A stretch of DNA of 64,000 nt from Allobosea caraganae (lineage in GTDB: Bacteria > Pseudomonadota > Alphaproteobacteria > Rhizobiales > Beijerinckiaceae). The stretch covers positions 186,001 to 250,000 of the forward strand of contig NZ_QQTO01000012.1 of the NCBI RefSeq assembly GCF_003351345.1. The letters are read 5' to 3'. The position numbers and the translations under genes are program-made. Each line of letters begins with the position of its first letter. Position 1 is the first letter of the stretch. Below, one piece after another: positions 63,184-64,000 of this stretch. The notes under the pieces are model-generated. The model made no database searches. It worked only from the letters and a program-made list of their open reading frames with translations, and was not told the DNA's origin.

Positions 63184-64000
63184 ATGACCCGGCAGAACAA
63201 GCTCCAGGATCCGACCGAGGCGGCCATGTCCGCGATCGAAGAGGCTCTGAGGCTCGACCAGCCCAAGGTAGAGGCCGACGCCTCCCCGGCCTCGGAGCTC
63301 AAGCTCCCCTCCGCGGCCGAGGGCGATCTCAAGCTCGAGCTACCCCGCGTCGAGCAGCCGGCGCCCAGGCCCGAAGCCGAGGCGCCGCGGGCGCCCGCCC
63401 CCCGCGCCGCCATCGCCCCCGACACCAGCCGCGTCGCCAATGACGACCGCCGCGATTCGAGCTCGCTCGTCCAGGCCTTCTCGGTTCGCCCCTCCTCCCG
63501 CCCCTATTGGCTCGCCGCGCTCGCGTCGCTCGTCTGGCTCGGCGGCGCCGGCTTCGTGCTGGTCAGCCGCTTCGGCTCCTTCGCCAACGGCGTGCCGGAG
63601 GGCATGGCCGGGTTCGGCCCGGGCGAGTGGACGCTGCTGTCGCTCGCCGTCGGCACGCCGGTGGTCTTCTTCTTCGTGCTCGCGGCGCTGTATCGACGCA
63701 CCCAGGAGATGCGTCTGGTCGCGCGCGCCATGACCGAGGTCGCGCTGCGGCTCGCCGAGCCGGAGGTGGTCGGCGCCGATTCGATTCTTTCGCTGAGCCA
63801 GACCATCCGCCGCGAGGTCGCGGCGATGGGCGACGGCATCGAGCGCGCCGTGGCGCGCGCCGGCGAGCTCGAGACGATCGTGCGCGGCGAGATCGCCACG
63901 CTGGAGCGCGCCTATGCCGATAACGAGATCCGGCTGCGCTCGCTGATCGACGAGCTCGTCACCCAGCGCGAATCCGTCGTCGGCAATGCCGAGCGGGTGA
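63184..64000 (+). CDS. large membrane coiled-coil protein, N-terminal part (GPR/RgsE-like candidate)
   Basis: The first 272 codons of a gene that runs off the right edge. Residues 1-105 are acidic/proline-rich, two transmembrane segments follow (about 108-130 and 149-169), then a charged heptad-like region (GDGIERAVARAGELETIVRGE...) that reads as a long coiled coil. This plan matches the apolipoprotein-like growth pole ring proteins of Hyphomicrobiales (Agrobacterium GPR, Sinorhizobium RgsE). Identification from the visible part is tentative. Confidence 0.6.
   Translation, partial: MTRQNKLQDPTEAAMSAIEEALRLDQPKVEADASPASELKLPSAAEGDLKLELPRVEQPAPRPEAEAPRAPAPRAAIAPDTSRVANDDRRDSSSLVQAFSVRPSSRPYWLAALASLVWLGGAGFVLVSRFGSFANGVPEGMAGFGPGEWTLLSLAVGTPVVFFFVLAALYRRTQEMRLVARAMTEVALRLAEPEVVGADSILSLSQTIRREVAAMGDGIERAVARAGELETIVRGEIATLERAYADNEIRLRSLIDELVTQRESVVGNAERV

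Noticed and set aside
1-64000. CRISPR array, IS elements or prophage
   Set aside because: No regularly spaced direct repeats, transposase, integrase or phage structural genes were seen. The phage Gp49-like toxin is a TA component, not evidence of a prophage.
1-64000. tRNA or rRNA genes
   Set aside because: Intergenic spaces are short and mostly repeats; none shows a cloverleaf or rRNA sequence that I could recognise. A tRNAscan run would settle it.

Overview
The window is GC-rich, densely packed alphaproteobacterial chromosome, most likely from the Hyphomicrobiales and Bosea- or Methylobacteriaceae-like. This rests on recognised families (TIGR03808 Tat protein, DUF3750, tandem DUF900 lipoproteins, RAM-only Lrp protein, malic enzyme fused to a phosphotransacetylase domain, a GPR/RgsE-like polar-growth protein at the right edge), a CtrA-type box, and several short palindromic repeat families common in that order. 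I see no rRNA, tRNA, IS transposase, prophage or CRISPR array. Genus-level placement is inference.

Layout. 0-3 kb: HerA-like ATPase (DUF853), a small glycine-rich protein and a GNAT acetyltransferase. 3-9.5 kb: methylmalonyl-CoA mutase as mutA ... mutB, with a HigB/HigA-like toxin-antitoxin (TA) pair and thiD between the subunits, then an MntA/HepT pair flanked by a 27-bp direct repeat that copies the 3' end of mutB. 9.5-14 kb: potFGHI putrescine importer. 14-20 kb: DUF3750 protein, a Phd/PemK-like TA pair under a 28-bp perfect palindrome, a methionine gamma-lyase-type enzyme divergent from an AsnC regulator, and two DUF900 lipoproteins. 20-28.5 kb: meaB (mutase chaperone GTPase), pyroglutamyl peptidase, TIGR03808 protein, ParB-like protein, SulP transporter, asparaginase, hydrolase, RAM protein and a TumE/TumA TA pair. 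28.7-38.9 kb: malic enzyme, a secreted hydrolase, an oligopeptide ABC importer and a D-amino-acid aminotransferase. 38.9-50.2 kb: a purine-catabolism island (guaD, xdhABC, BMP-family nucleoside/purine ABC importer). 50.4-57.7 kb: a Liv-type ABC importer with a cupin, a PilZ protein and a flavin monooxygenase. 57.9-64 kb: HU, a CoxE-like VWA protein, UspA, an MFS permease, an adrenodoxin-type ferredoxin, an Hpt protein and the start of a large coiled-coil protein.

Functional threads. Methionine gamma-lyase makes 2-oxobutyrate, a source of propionyl-CoA, which reaches succinyl-CoA through the mutase supported by MeaB. Guanine deaminase feeds xanthine to xanthine dehydrogenase, and xdhC is translationally coupled to the BMP transporter. 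An almost identical palindromic site lies upstream of both the Liv operon and the flavin monooxygenase, suggesting one regulon for uptake and hydroxylation of an aromatic-type substrate.

The most unusual structure is in the repeats. At least five palindromic families are present. One lies in frame inside xdhA, one supplies the C-terminus of the OppDF ATPase, one is nested inside another, and one abuts the meaB start. Four TA modules sit in the first 29 kb.
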